Of a DNA stretch of 64,000 nucleotides, positions 24,840 through 36,817 are shown in pieces. Each line of letters starts with the position of its first letter. The stretch's first letter is position 1. The stretch covers positions 14,184,501 through 14,248,500 of the forward strand of contig CP136892.1 in NCBI GenBank assembly GCA_034359265.1, read 5' to 3'. Source of the DNA: Canna indica (taxonomy: Eukaryota > Streptophyta > Magnoliopsida > Zingiberales > Cannaceae). Under the pieces are notes generated by a model, which ran no database searches, was not told the DNA's origin, and saw only the letters and a program-made list of their open reading frames with translations. The position numbers and the translations under genes are program-made.

Positions 24840-27422
24840 TGCTTGGCCAATGTCGAAAGTCGCGGGCTCCCACTTCGCATGGGTCAAAGCCTTTGAGTGC
24901 TTGGACACAAAAACGTTGTTGGGCCAAATGACCGATTGCATGAAAATGCTGGAAAATACTTGAACGAAAGCTATAACAAAAGACTAGAGTGTGCCCAGGC
25001 TATACCTAGGTACTATACTAGTGGAGCCTAACCCCCAAGTGTCACCCCTAAGGTTCCCAAAAGCACGGGGAGCATGAAAAAATTCCTATGTTCGCACACC
25101 CCTACCGTCCATGTCACGCCTAGGCAAATGAGGTCGTTTGGCGCCTAGGCGTGAGCAAGAGCGGTGGGCGGTGGGCGGATGCGTTTTACAATGCATATTT
25201 ACATGGATGCTCATGATGCAATATTTACAATGCACATTAGGGACCGTCATGACACATGCATGACTTGACAACCCCTAAGGTCCCTAACAAAGTGGTCTAC
25301 AAACATGGAGCGACTAATGCCTCATTCAACCCTCTGCAGAAGGACCCCTGAATGTTAATAGACAATCTTAAACTTTTAGATGCTTGGCTTATCTATACAA
25401 CAACAACAAAGAATAAAATTACAATTATTTCTAACCACTCCCCCCTCACTCTGAAAATGCTCCAACCCGAACGACACCTCACCTTGAGGCTAGAACACCA
25501 TTGGCTCCTTGAGGCAACCTTCGTGAGCATGGTCAAGGGCTCAAGGACTAATGGTTCAAGCTCATGGTCTGGCCCCGTCACCTCTAGTATTTCTTTGGAT
25601 CCTGAAGAGTAGAAGACTTAGAACATCTCTCTACTACTAGAGTCTCATGACATTCTTAAGGCACTCTCACATTGAGGAGGCTGAAAAGCTACTTGCAAAT
25701 ATCACAGCATCCATGGAACCAAACTCAAACTTTTCGACGGACCAAATATTGCAGCTATTTGAATGATTTGTTATAACGATGAAAACACCTATTAGAGGCT
25801 CTTTTATAAATGATACACTAGAGGGGAAATAGTATATTAAGCAAAATTAAACATAATTCAATTTTATTGATTCTTAGTATGCGCAAATCATACGTCTAAT
25901 TTTACAATTGAAAGTAAATAAGACAAGTAAGCACAGGAGCAAATAAGAACAATTAATGCAAACATTTGATTTATAGTGATTCGGCTTCTAACCAAGCCAA
26001 CATTCACTATCTAAGCTCATAGCTTAGGATTTTCAACCAATTAACTATATTAAAAGGACTGATATAAGACAAAATTGATATGATCTTTTCAAGTATGGGA
26101 AAAAAAAATCGTTCAACGGATACAAAAAAATCCGTTAGGGCCATTAGTGGATCTTTGGTCGAAGTCGATCTAGCTTCCGAGTCTACATGTTCCATGATCT
26201 CTTCCGGGTCTGCAGGTGTAAAAGATCGAGCTCATGTAGCAAAATCATATGACAACGAGAACCATTAATAGAGACTCTCTTGGCGCAATTTTGTACCTGA
26301 AGCACGCTTACAATATTGTCTCACTCGCTTCTTAGGTGATCTCAACCTTACCAACAATGACGATGCTCTACGCTAGCGCACGGGAACCAAGTTGGCATCT
26401 TCACAACAACATCTATGTACAAAAATCTCAAGGATAGAGATTTCGCCGATGTGATTGACAATTCACCAAAAAGACGATCAAACAAAAGAAAGGCTCCTCA
26501 AGCATGATAATCAAAATTGCATATTTCTGCAAGCATGCAGTTGAATCCTTGCCGACGGGCGGCCATCTCCTCTGCGAGGGATGGTAGTCTTTCAACCAGT
26601 CTTGGAAGAAGGACATTGCCTTTGCTGTCCGTGATGGAAGTATACCAACCATGTAGAATTGAAGCCTCCAATATAGTCTGCTGCTAGAATATGTGGATGA
26701 TAAAGAACGTGGATGTGATCCCTTCAACTTTTGTTGTTTGGACGTGACCCGTAAAACCCTCAAGATCATCCTATACCATGTACCAAGTAGTCTAGCCACT
26801 CCATCTTAATTAATTTCTGTACCATGTACCAAGTACCCTCTCTCACTGTAAAATTTGGTATTTCAAGATTCTTAAAATGAATCAGTGTAGCCCAACGTCT
26901 CACCTTATTCTTGAAAAAAATAAAGCAGTGACAAAGTTCCAACTGTGTAAGATTCTTCCCAACCAACTCTAATTACTGAAGAATTTGAAATCAGGTAGCT
27001 CTAGGGCAGATTACTGCAGAGTTTGGGATCTGCTAGATGTAAAGCCAATTAAATCATAAGCCAAAACTGATTTCTTGCAACTTCACTAGCAATTCCCAGA
27101 AGCGGCATTAAAATGAAACGCCATAACATTATTCACATAACTGTGTCATACTGCACAAACAAGGAGAACATAATTATGTCAAAGAAAAATATAGTGCATA
27201 TAGAAATGGCACACACAAAACTTTGTGGTGTATATGCTTGCTCGAGATTTTTCATTAGATCTTGGAAGAAAATATAAAACAATAGATTTAATCCAGAAGA
27301 TCAAAAGTATTCTTAGTCATTATCAGTGAGAATAGTTCTCATCACATAAGCTAGCTACCCCTATACCAACACATACTTCCTAGCAAAAATGGAAATTTAC
27401 ATGATTTGGATGGATCGTTTTT
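24840..27422. other. Intergenic, degenerate repeats, no gene recognised
   Basis: Contains GC-richer low-copy-looking sequence (24780-25620) and a segment at 25860-26280 whose style (tgatttatagtgattcggc, ttctaaccaagcc) recalls LTR-retrotransposon sequence. Open frames on the - strand at 26428-26966 have no domain I recognise. The right end includes the 3' UTR of the bHLH gene. Confidence 0.45.
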
Positions 27423-30400
27423 CTAAGGCATTTCTAGGGCCTCTTCCCTACTGTTAGATGAATTACCGCTGCTGTTCTGTGCTTCATGTGCGGCTCTTTG
27501 GTTTCTGGAGAGTAGCTCAAGTGACCATACATCTGAGGATGTGGGGTATCTAGGATGAGGTCTACTCACTTTCGAAGGGGCTGCCTTTGGTGAGGGTGGG
27601 GAGGTTCCAGCCTCTGAAGTGGAATTGAGATCTTGGTGAAGGACAATATCATAGAGGGGAACAGTAGGCTGTTGCTGCATTGGCACTGCAGTCGTGAAAG
27701 AGTGGGGCAGCATTGGAGGAACCAGGTCCAATTTGTTTTGCCACTCTTCCATAGGATCAGACTGCCTTCTCTCCTGTAAATCGTTTTGTAGTTTTTCAAC
27801 CTCTGCTTTCAGGACATTCTTCTCATCCTGTAGCTCATTCTTCTCCCCATTAACCTGTTCCAATTCAAAGTGCAGAAGTCTTATTAAGAGAATTCTTTAC
27901 CCATGGAGAAAATAATCTATATCTAGTACTTGCCATTTCTAGTTTGCCCCATGTTTGTTTACTTGAAAGAACAGTTAGAAGAACTGGTAAAATTGTTGCT
28001 CTAGATGAAAAGAACTATATAACCTAGATTCATTTCCGAGTTATCTATTTATTTACTTACTTTTCAATATAGTCAAAACCTGTTATATTAATCGTGTTTC
28101 AACAAAAAAAGGAAATTGAGCTTCAATGTGCAAGTTAAAATTTTCTTGTTTAACAAATAGCATGGAAGCCAAACTTTTAATTAGTTAATGGTATGCAAAG
28201 GCTATCCAGAAGAAAGCATTCAACTAGATTATTGGAATTTATTTGACAAAATTTTCACTAAAAAAAATACTGCAAGTAAAAGAGGGAAAATGAAATACCA
28301 AAGCTATGTTTCATGCTTCTAAACTCTGGTTGGTATTAGAAAAAGCAACATGATGACATGAAAACATGTTTTAACCAAGTTCTGTGTCGTTTTCTTTTAC
28401 CCTGTTTATTTTTTCTAGATTTTCTCCCTTCTTCCTACTAGCACATACCTGTACTCTCTTCATTACTCTTGAATAGATTGCAGGTTTCATTCTTTTCAAA
28501 AAAAAAAGGAAATCTCACTTTGATTTCAATTTGAAGGACTTACATATAGAGACTCATTCACCAAAGCAACATTTTCCTTTCGAAGGGCTTCTACATGAGC
28601 AATGAGATCCCGCAATAGTCGAGTGGCTTCAACCAATATAGAGGCTTTTCCATTATTCTCATGACTTGCCTCTGTGCATTGAATTATAAGTCAAAGCTTA
28701 TAGAAACATTGCAATTCATAATGGAGTCATAAATAAGCAGTGACAAGTTTAAAAAGTGTATATTCAATCAGTTACATAAATGCTTTTCAAGCAACAAATC
28801 TATATACAAGATAAGATAATATAATATAACCATCTAAAACTTAAAAATGCTATGTCATCAAACAAATTGTGAAGCAGAATAAGAACTATGTGCATGTGGA
28901 TGTTTTATACTGGGACATGGTTGTATGTAAGTTTTACATACACAACCTCATAATATATGGATCAAAAAATCAAAAGGGCAGTAGCCAAATATTCTAGGTC
29001 TTTTAACATATTTAATCACTTAACTACTACTAAAACAAGTAAGATATTTAGGTCCCACTAATTAGTTATCATGAACTTAACTGGCCACAAGTACTGGTCA
29101 TGAGAGACATGAAAGCTTTTAAGTTGATAGTTTCTCATTATTTAATACCTTTGTTGTTCTGAGCTTATTCTTGAATGAATTATAGAAAAAATATCTGGAA
29201 TGAATTTAGTTTGATCTTATTTTACATCTAACTTACTAATATTATGACTCTATCTTGCTGAATAATTACTTTTAGTTATTATCAGTTTCTGACAATAGTG
29301 CAGTGCAAAATATTGTGAATCAAGAAACAAAAGAGATCAAGATGGTCCTGGACTTGTGCTAAAAATGATAGAGATGCTACTTTAAGACAAAGATTGAGAG
29401 TAACGAAGGCACTAGATTTGAATGGATCATGTATGGCCAAAATTTTGCTCCTCTTTTCCTTGTACCAAAAGGGAAGCAGTTCTCACTATTAAAGTCCCAC
29501 ATTGATTTAGGTTGTGGTCTAGATAGCCTTTAAATAGATTGGACAATCCTCCTCTTATGAGCTAGCTTTTGGGTTGGAGTTAGGTCCAAGGCTATTTTCT
29601 AACATGGTATCAGAGCCAGACCTATTGTTGATTGTGGGCCACCTGCAGAACTTCACGCTCCAGATGTGGATCCTAGGCGTAAGGAGGGTGTATTAAAGTC
29701 TCACATTGGTTGAGGTTGTGGTCTAGATAGCCTTTAAATAAATTGGACAATCCTCCCCCTATAAGCTAGCTTTTGGAGTGGAGTTAGGTCCAAGGCTGAT
29801 TTTCTAACACTCACTTCTCATCAGCCTAGTCAAGCAGATTTTTTGGCAGCAGAGTTGCCATCTGAAAGTAAATATACACACTATGGAAACTCACCAAGTG
29901 CCTGATCCAGCTCCAGAAATAGCTCATTCAAATGGTCACGCTTCATCTTCTCTCTTATAGCCTTGTGTTGTTTCTTTGGTGCTTTTTTTGATATTTTTGT
30001 GCTTGGTGTTGACCTGCACAAGAAAACATTTCCAGATTGACTGAAAAGATATAAGCAAAAATATCCCCGAAGAGATTAGGTTTGTCACGTAAAGTTGACA
30101 AACATCAAAAAGAGGAAAAGGCACCTCCACTAGATACAATAAATGGTTAGGCTTGTCTCAACTATAAACTATTGTTATTGTCCTACAAAAGTTGAATGCA
30201 TAAAAAGGACACGTAAAATGGACATGTTAAAGAAGGTTTTCCATGGAGAAATAATTATTGATAATTTGTAGGCACCACTAAAGGTAAAATATAGCAAGGG
30301 TCAAATGAGGTTGACAAATAAAGCAAGTAGTAACATGAAAATAGGTTGTCTTTTGGTCCTATGATGGTCTTCTTGACTCATAGGTCAAACCATGTGAGTG

Positions 30401-32041
30401 GTGATTGCAGAAATTTCTTTATGCATCCTCTCTGAGGAATGTTTCTTTGACTCTTAGGTTCCCAATCATCATGTTGACAACAATCGTCACCTTTATTTGA
30501 CTCTTAGAATTGTAAGCTCACTAAGAATTGCTACCTGAGATATTTGACTGCTTGTTGCCTGACATGACAATTTCTCTCTTGCTTCATTATAATGTATTCA
30601 GAAAAACTTCAGCCCATCTGGACTAAACTATCATTCTCTGTCCTTTTTATTCTAGATCTTTCTCCCTAGAGATTAACTGAAATATCAAAAATAAATTTGG
30701 ACAGAAGTGCATCCTAAACAAACTTAGAAAAATGCTGCTTGTATGATTCTTATTCAGTTTAGAAGTATCAAAAGAAAATCATAATGAAAAAGGTTGATCA
30801 TTCAAATCAACAATGACTGAAGCACAACCTATTATCCAAATAGCTTGTACGAAGTTTCCTGATGCATCCTCTATACAACTAGGTTGGATAAGATAAAGGA
30901 TTCTTGTAAAGTGCTTTGATCCTTAACCCGTGTAATATGTAGAATATATCTATGTAATATGTAGAATATATCTATGTAGCCAAAGTCCCCATATCAGCCA
31001 CTATGGCTTGAAGTGTGCCAATTATTTGTGAGCATGATCTATTTCCTAGGTAATGGTACACCCCCAATTGTTGTTATATAAGTATCTAAGTATAAGCTAC
31101 TAGCCAACTAACTTGTATAGAGTAACCTGATATAGCATCTAGAATATCAGCATAACCAACTAATTATACTGTATCCTGAATTCATAAAGATAAGTTTATC
31201 AAGGACTTACTGATTAGCTTGTCATATCTAATATTTAAATCATCATGGTTAATACAATTCATTGCAGGTATTAGCAATTGGAAACCTTGACAACAAAAGC
31301 ATTTGATCTTGATATCTAGGGATGGTAGTTGATCAGATACGGTGCAATTATAATATGTATCTGCACCGCACTTCACACCCGCACATTCACATCCACACCG
31401 CATTTGCTGCGAATATAGATATTCACTGCATTCAGATGCAGATATCCGAACTACATCCGCATCCGCACCGTATTTAATAAAAATAATAAATTGCATTATT
31501 AGAATTCATAACAATTAGTAACTTACTAGGATTACATATATAATTTAACATAAAACCTACCTATATAATATATATTAACTTATTAAGTAACTTATATAGG
31601 GTAAAATGGTAATTGTCTGTACACGGATAATGCAGTGCAGATAGAGTGCGGATCCGCATCTATATCCATATCCGTTTTTATTTGCGGATATGGATTGGAT
31701 ATGGTGTGATGTGGTTTTTATTCGGCGGATGCGAATAAAATTGCCATCTCTATTGATATCAAGAAACATAGAAGCAAACATTCCATAGGCTATATGCATA
31801 TCAGATGTTCCACTGTCAACTAGGGCACTACCCAGTTCTATTCAACACAACCAAGTTAAACAGCATTGTTTCAGTCAAATGTTTCATAGAGCATAACAAG
31901 TTCTCTATAACATAGATTTCATAGTCAAATACAATGGCGACCACTGCATAGCTGTATTCTATATATCATCTACCTGCCACCAGATTGGCCAGATACAGCA
32001 TTTGTGCAGTTTGTCATCGAAGGAGAAGACTCCGAAACCAT
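27423..32041 (-). CDS. bHLH47/POPEYE-like basic helix-loop-helix transcription factor, complete
   Basis: Four coding exons on the - strand: 31974-32041 (ATG at 32041), 29895-30013, 28544-28671 and 27423-27854 (TAG), 747 nt, 248 aa, with closing phases and GT-AG introns. The basic region KKQHKAIREKMKRDHLNELF lies at about residues 36-55 (Glu44 and Arg48 are the likely DNA contacts); the second helix follows NNGKASILVEATRLLRDLI (68-86). A leucine-zipper-like heptad region continues through about 145. The C-terminus has SKVSRPHPRYPTSSDVWSLE, typical of bHLH47/PYE. Arabidopsis PYE regulates iron-deficiency responses; whether this copy does is inference. An acceptor site (tttgcag) 16 nt before the ATG implies an upstream 5' UTR exon. 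Intron 1 holds a hAT MITE and intron 2 a TRIM. Confidence 0.92.
28380..28507 (+). mobile_element. LINE-like 3' tail fragment in a bHLH47 intron
   Basis: The sequence cattactcttgaatagatt, then caggtttc and a ten-A run at 28498-28507, closely resembles the 3' terminus of the LINE at 14295-20738. It is a severely 5'-truncated LINE copy or a SINE sharing that tail. It lies antisense to the host gene. No target duplication was found. Confidence 0.5.
29487..29809 (+). mobile_element. TRIM (terminal-repeat retrotransposon in miniature)
   Basis: Two near-identical LTRs of 118-119 bp (29487-29604 and 29691-29809), each starting TATTAAAGTC and ending TTTTCTAACA, flank an 86-bp interior. The interior begins at once with a primer-binding site, TGGTATCAGAGCC, complementary to the initiator tRNA-Met 3' end, and ends in a purine tract AAGGAGGG. 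A perfect 5-bp duplication CTCAC (29482-29486, 29810-29814) flanks it. It has no coding capacity. It is in bHLH47 intron 2, on the antisense strand. Confidence 0.92.
31317..31752. mobile_element. hAT-type MITE in bHLH47 intron 1
   Basis: A 436-bp segment beginning TAGGGATGGTAG and ending TGCCATCTCTA has inverted termini and a perfect 8-bp target duplication TTGATATC at 31309-31316 and 31753-31760. The interior repeats GCATCCGCACCG- and GCGGAT-type words near both ends. Non-coding and non-autonomous. Confidence 0.88.
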
Positions 32042-32687
32042 GATGCCGTCAGGAGATCTGCAAAGGGCATACAACTTTTTTATGAGAAGTTAATTGCTAC
32101 TTACCAACTAATTCAAAATCAATCACCGAGGAGAGCAAAAAACAGAAAAAGGTGAGGTGATTGCAATTGCAAGAGCAATCACCATATGGGCTAAGTTCCT
32201 TTCTTCAGAATTTGCAAGAGGTATCAAGCTATTGTCTTTCTATTTCATCCACAGATTGCTTTTAAATGTGGAAACAAGAAGAAAGAAATGAAATATTATT
32301 TTTGAGTTTTTACTTGCCAAATTGTAGATCTTGACTCAACCACAAAATCAAAGAATACCACCAAAATCAACAAGAAAAGAAAGGGCAAAACTCAATATCA
32401 AACTTCAAATTGAGGGAAACAGAGGAAAACGTATCAGAATCTTTCACACACCTCCGAGTTCTAACCCCCAAAGAAAAACTAACCGGAGATCGCGCAACAG
32501 ATCCACCAAAACCAAATAGACAAAACAAGAACACGGGAGAGAGACAGAAACAACGGCATGAGTTAAAGACCTGAAGGAGAGACCGCGCAGGCACGGGGAA
32601 AGGTTCTTTCTTCGAACGCGTAGAGGAAGTAGAAGAGGGATTCAACAACACGAGCATGCGACGGGCGAGCTAAGAAGAAATCATATC

Positions 32688-32710
32688 GAGAGAGAGAGAG
32701 AGAGATAGAG

Positions 32711-32744
<34 letters not shown>
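32688..32744. repeat. GA microsatellite in bHLH47 leader/promoter
   Basis: A run of AG dinucleotides on the + strand, interrupted once near 32705-32715, i.e. CT on the bHLH47 sense strand. It lies about 650 bp upstream of the start codon, probably in or near a 5' UTR exon. Confidence 0.88.
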
Positions 32745-32745
<1 letters not shown>

Positions 32746-32808
32746 ACGCTTCCGCGTGTGGTGAGCACTCGACCCTCCTTCGGCTGCGCTCCACACGACG
32801 TTGCCCTC

Positions 32809-32814
32809 CACGTG
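32809..32814. promoter_or_regulatory. G-box CACGTG upstream of bHLH47
   Basis: A palindromic CACGTG, in the longer palindrome CCACGTGG, sits about 770 bp upstream of the bHLH47 start codon and beyond the GA repeat. Another CACGTG is at 33401-33406. G-boxes are bound by bHLH and bZIP factors; use by this gene is inference. Confidence 0.4.
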
Positions 32815-33658
32815 GCCCTGCGGTCCCCATCGCGGCCCATTAAGAGAGCTACCACTCCACTTATGCCTTTGGACGTTATTATACGCTAGAAACGGCAAGC
32901 TTGCCAATCAATTATCAGGTACATTAGCGTTCAAATAAGAAGCATTTGCATATTGTTTTTTATGCGTGAGAAACCTGGGGGTTGGCGCGTGTGGTGGACT
33001 CGTGGGTTTTGAAGTTTTTTACTCGCATAGTCACATTGCCTGCGTCTGTTTTACTTTTGCAACCAATCACAGATGGACAGGTTGGTGGGACGGGTCCAAC
33101 TTCTGTGTCCAATCAGCGCAGGGATCCTTTTGACTGATTTAAGTGTGGTGGTGCACGTAGAATGCGGACGTGGGGCGTGTGGCGGCGTTTGCAGACGCGT
33201 GACCGCCACCAGTGAGCCTCCGCCCTCCGCTGTGACGGACTGACGGGAACTGAAGTCAGCCTAATCCAATTGGCGGTCCCCTCCTCCCATCGGGGCCGTT
33301 CATTAGCTGCAACGTACTCGATCAGTCGATCCAATTTCAAGTTTTAAATTGAATAAAATTTCCAAAATAATGACCTAATGTGTATTACTTTCACACTGCT
33401 CACGTGTCTTTCCATCCAAATATTGTCAAAGTAACTATGGATAGATGGGTGACAAAGTATAATGCCACTGTAGCTAGAGACCGTGATTAATCGTGATTAA
33501 TCAATTAATTGAATCTTAAAATTTAATTTTTGAAGAATTTATGATTTGATTTTGGTTTCGATTATTATATTCAAAAATTTAATTTAATTTAGTTGGGTTT
33601 TTATTATTAGTTGCATATAATTATAATAGAAACTTATTACAAATTTATTATTATATAT

Positions 33659-34113
33659 ATCATGATTTTAAATATTGTACTGTACCGTCCGGTACGATCG
33701 GTATTTATTAGTTTTTTTCAAAAATCGATATACGAGATACTCGATATTGGGCGATACCGAGTATCTCGATAAATATTACCCAGTATGAGCGATATTTATC
33801 AAATACCGTCCATATCGCGTATTGCCCGGTATGACGTAACGGCTCTTAAATTTAAGAGTCGTTGCTACAGTGACATATAGTCGTTTGGGGCCGACTTTAA
33901 AATATTGTATTCATGTATTTGACATTAGAATCTTAAATTTAAGTATTTCTTGATCAATTATATGTTATTAGAGTTATTTTTAACAACAACAAAAAATTGG
34001 CTGATATGCTTTTTCCGTAATGGCCCGTATATACGGGCCGGGTACCGGTACATACGACTTCCGATCACTGTTCGAGATCGGTACCGATACTAGTTTTTAG
34101 TTTAAACCATGAA
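33659..34113. mobile_element. Possible TIR element rich in GGTAC palindromes
   Basis: Begins TCATGATTTTAAATATTGTA and ends ACTAGTTTTTAGTTTAAACCATGA, imperfect inverted ends, between TA-rich flanks. The interior is filled with CGGTACGATCGG, CGATAC and GAGATACTCG short palindromes. Related sequence ends the G-rich tract near 5250. Family unknown. Confidence 0.4.
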
Positions 34114-35299
34114 TATATATATATATATCGATATTTTAAACCATATTCACACCCAATAATCTATTATCGGATTATCCAATACTCACTTACCAAATACCAA
34201 AGTCATTGGTACTCGCCTTTGACCCAAGCAACCATCCAATATATAGATGCCCAATTCATTTGCCCTTCGTTACCATCGCACCATGGTGTGCGACAACCCG
34301 ACAACCACGACTTGTCGACTCGCTACAAATGTTGCACACCTCGATGTTCGTAGTCGTCACACACCCTGATGTCTAATTCATTTGCCCTTATTTACTGCCA
34401 TTCCCCAACGCCCACAGCTTGACACTCACAACTCAGTAACTCGCCTATTATAAAGCTGAAAAAAGCAGCATAAATAACTTTTACTCATATATATTAATTG
34501 ATTTGTGTGTTATATAATTTAGCTTATAGGTTCATGAAATATTAATTATGTCTTTGTAGTTAATTTATAATTGCATGAGATTTAATTAAATAGTTGGTAA
34601 TTTAAAATTATATTTTGTTCAATTAAATATAAAATTAGTTAATATAAATTATATTTAAAAAAAAAATAAGTTGAAGGGTCTAAAATTAGTTTTAATTAAA
34701 TTATAAATAGATCATCTTTAAGAAAATTGAGTTATTTTAAAAATTATGTTAGATTCAATTAAATATAAGTTTGTTTAATTAATTAGTCAATTTAAGAAAA
34801 AAACAAATTATGTTTAATATGATAATTTTTATTTTTATAAATCAGATGTAGTTTGATTTATTCATAAATTGATTAATTTTATGCAAGTAATTATAATTAT
34901 AAATTTGACACTATATTCTTATATAAAAATTGATGATCTTGTAACTACAAACAACAATATTATCTTCGTTACTTTTTTATTTTTATTAAGAAAATTAATT
35001 ATATAAAAATTTATTTTATTTTGGTTTTTATTGAGTTTCAAAAATTTCTAACAAACTCATTTTCATAAGCAATTTGATTTGATTGAAATTAAAACAACGA
35101 AGGGACATACTTATTTTCGTTAACCAATTATTAAACTTCAAAGTGAACAAATGTCTTTTGCTTATATTATTGTTTATTTAGTAAATATTTAATATTTGTA
35201 TATATTTTATTTATTACTTATTTTTGAAATTTGGTTCAATTTTTTAATTTTTTTTATAACTTTTATTGCTATCATATTTGAGAAAAACAACATATATTT

Positions 35300-36817
35300 T
35301 ACTTACGTCAGTACATCCAACTTCGATCGCCCGACATGATTCTGTCAATCAATGACAATATATTCAGTCAATGTCTTTATAGGTAAGATGGTCCTATTTT
35401 ATTCGAGATTCATGTTATTCATATTGCACTAAGTATTTTTTTTAATCGCTAACTTCATTCTAAATTTCGGCAGCATCTCCCTATAGTTGTCCGAATACGC
35501 ATATCATCTGGGCACGTATCGGAGAACAAGAGAGATACAATAGCCAAAATTTAAGAATGAGTTAACGGTTAAAAGAAAAAACTAAGTGCAATACAAATAA
35601 CTATGTTCCCAAATTGTCCAATTAGAGACAATTCAAGGGTTGTATGTTGTATAAAAGATCATCTACTTCTTTTACAAGAACATACAACCCCCGAACGAAT
35701 CTAAGGTTTTGCTAAATCATATCCGACTCATCGATTCGTACGTGAAACGTATCAACTCGTCGGATGGATGATTATTTTCTAAAATTTTTTATGCAGGTTC
35801 AAGTCCACGGTGGGTGATTCCGACACGAGTCCAAAGTGGACGATTCGAGCGCGAGTCCAAAATGGACGATTCTAATTAATCTAAATCTAAATATTAATAT
35901 TAAAATTAATCTAAACTAAAATTAATTAACAAATATAATCTAAAACTAAGTCTAAATCTAATTAACATTAAGATACATTAATCTAAACATGAAAATAAAT
36001 CTAAACATTAAACATTTAACCTAGATTAATCTAAACATGAAAAATTAACCTAATACTTGAAAAATTTATCTAAACAGTAAATAATTAACATAGATTATTA
36101 AACCTTAATCAAATTTTATTAGGGTTTAATTAAACCCTAATAAACTTTTGATTAGGGTTTAAAACACTCTAACCAACAATGTTCTGACGCCGTTGTCCAG
36201 TGTCCGACATTGGAAATTGGACATTGGTTCGGTGTCCGACGGCCGACCCTAGTAAAGGAGAAGAGAAGAATGGAGCTAATACATGTAAATGGTTCGACGT
36301 CGAAGGGCACGGCGTTGGCAGGCGGCGTCGGCGGACGAAGACAGCGGCAGGCATCGACGACGTCGGCAGAGAAGGAAGAAGAAGCAGGGAAGAAAGGGAT
36401 CGAGCGCGATCGCAAGTTAAATAAACTCATCAACAATGACTCACTTGCTAATAGATACAATACATCACCAACGGCTCACTAATCCGTTGCAAAGCCGTTG
36501 CTAATAAATATTTTATTTTCACGTCGGGAGCGCCCGATCGACTAAAAAGCAACAGATAAAAAAATCGTAAGTAAATCGTTACTAATGTGATAATATCATT
36601 AGCAATGACCGACGCGGCCGTACGTAAGCCATTGCTGATGAATTATTTTATTTGTGCACTGTGTTCGCGCCATCTACTTGTTGGCAACGGCCCGAGCGAC
36701 CATACGTAGGCCGTTGCAGATGTGATATATTTGCAACGGTCGCAACGGCCGTTGGTAAGCCGTTAGTGATTGTAATGGCTTGGACGGCCGTTGCTGAAAA
36801 CCATTATTCTAGTAGTG
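35300..36817. mobile_element. CACTA-type element remnant (right end)
   Basis: The right terminus at about 36800-36817 reads CCATTATTCTAGTAGTG, the complement of a CACTACTAGAATAATGG end typical of CACTA elements. It is preceded by 300 bp of subterminal GCAACGGCC/GGCCGTTGC repeats. Further in, about 57-bp imperfect inverted arms lie at 35417-35475 and 35550-35605. No transposase ORF was recognised and the left end was not found, so it is a non-autonomous or decayed copy. Confidence 0.5.
36115..36144. repeat. 30-bp perfect palindrome with telobox core
   Basis: A perfect inverted repeat centred between 36129 and 36130, with arms reading TTTATTAGGGTTTAA and its complement. Each arm contains the telobox AAACCCTA/TAGGGTTT. 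It follows a degenerate TAATCTAAA-rich stretch. Confidence 0.85.

Larger units (their letters stand above)
32745..35300. other. bHLH47 upstream region, then AT-rich decayed repeats
   Basis: From 32745 to about 33350 is GC-richer sequence that probably includes the bHLH47 promoter. From 33350 on it is very AT-rich with no gene. A possible MITE occupies 33659-34113. The rest (34140-35300) shows no identifiable element. Confidence 0.5.

Noticed and set aside
26428..26966. Open frames on the - strand that could be a gene remnant
   Set aside because: Frames change repeatedly and nothing matches a family I recognise, so no function is assigned.
36152..36482. GC-rich open frames on both strands near the CACTA end
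   Set aside because: Products are Arg/Gly-rich or Ser/Pro-rich on opposite strands, with no domain; likely transposon subterminal sequence.
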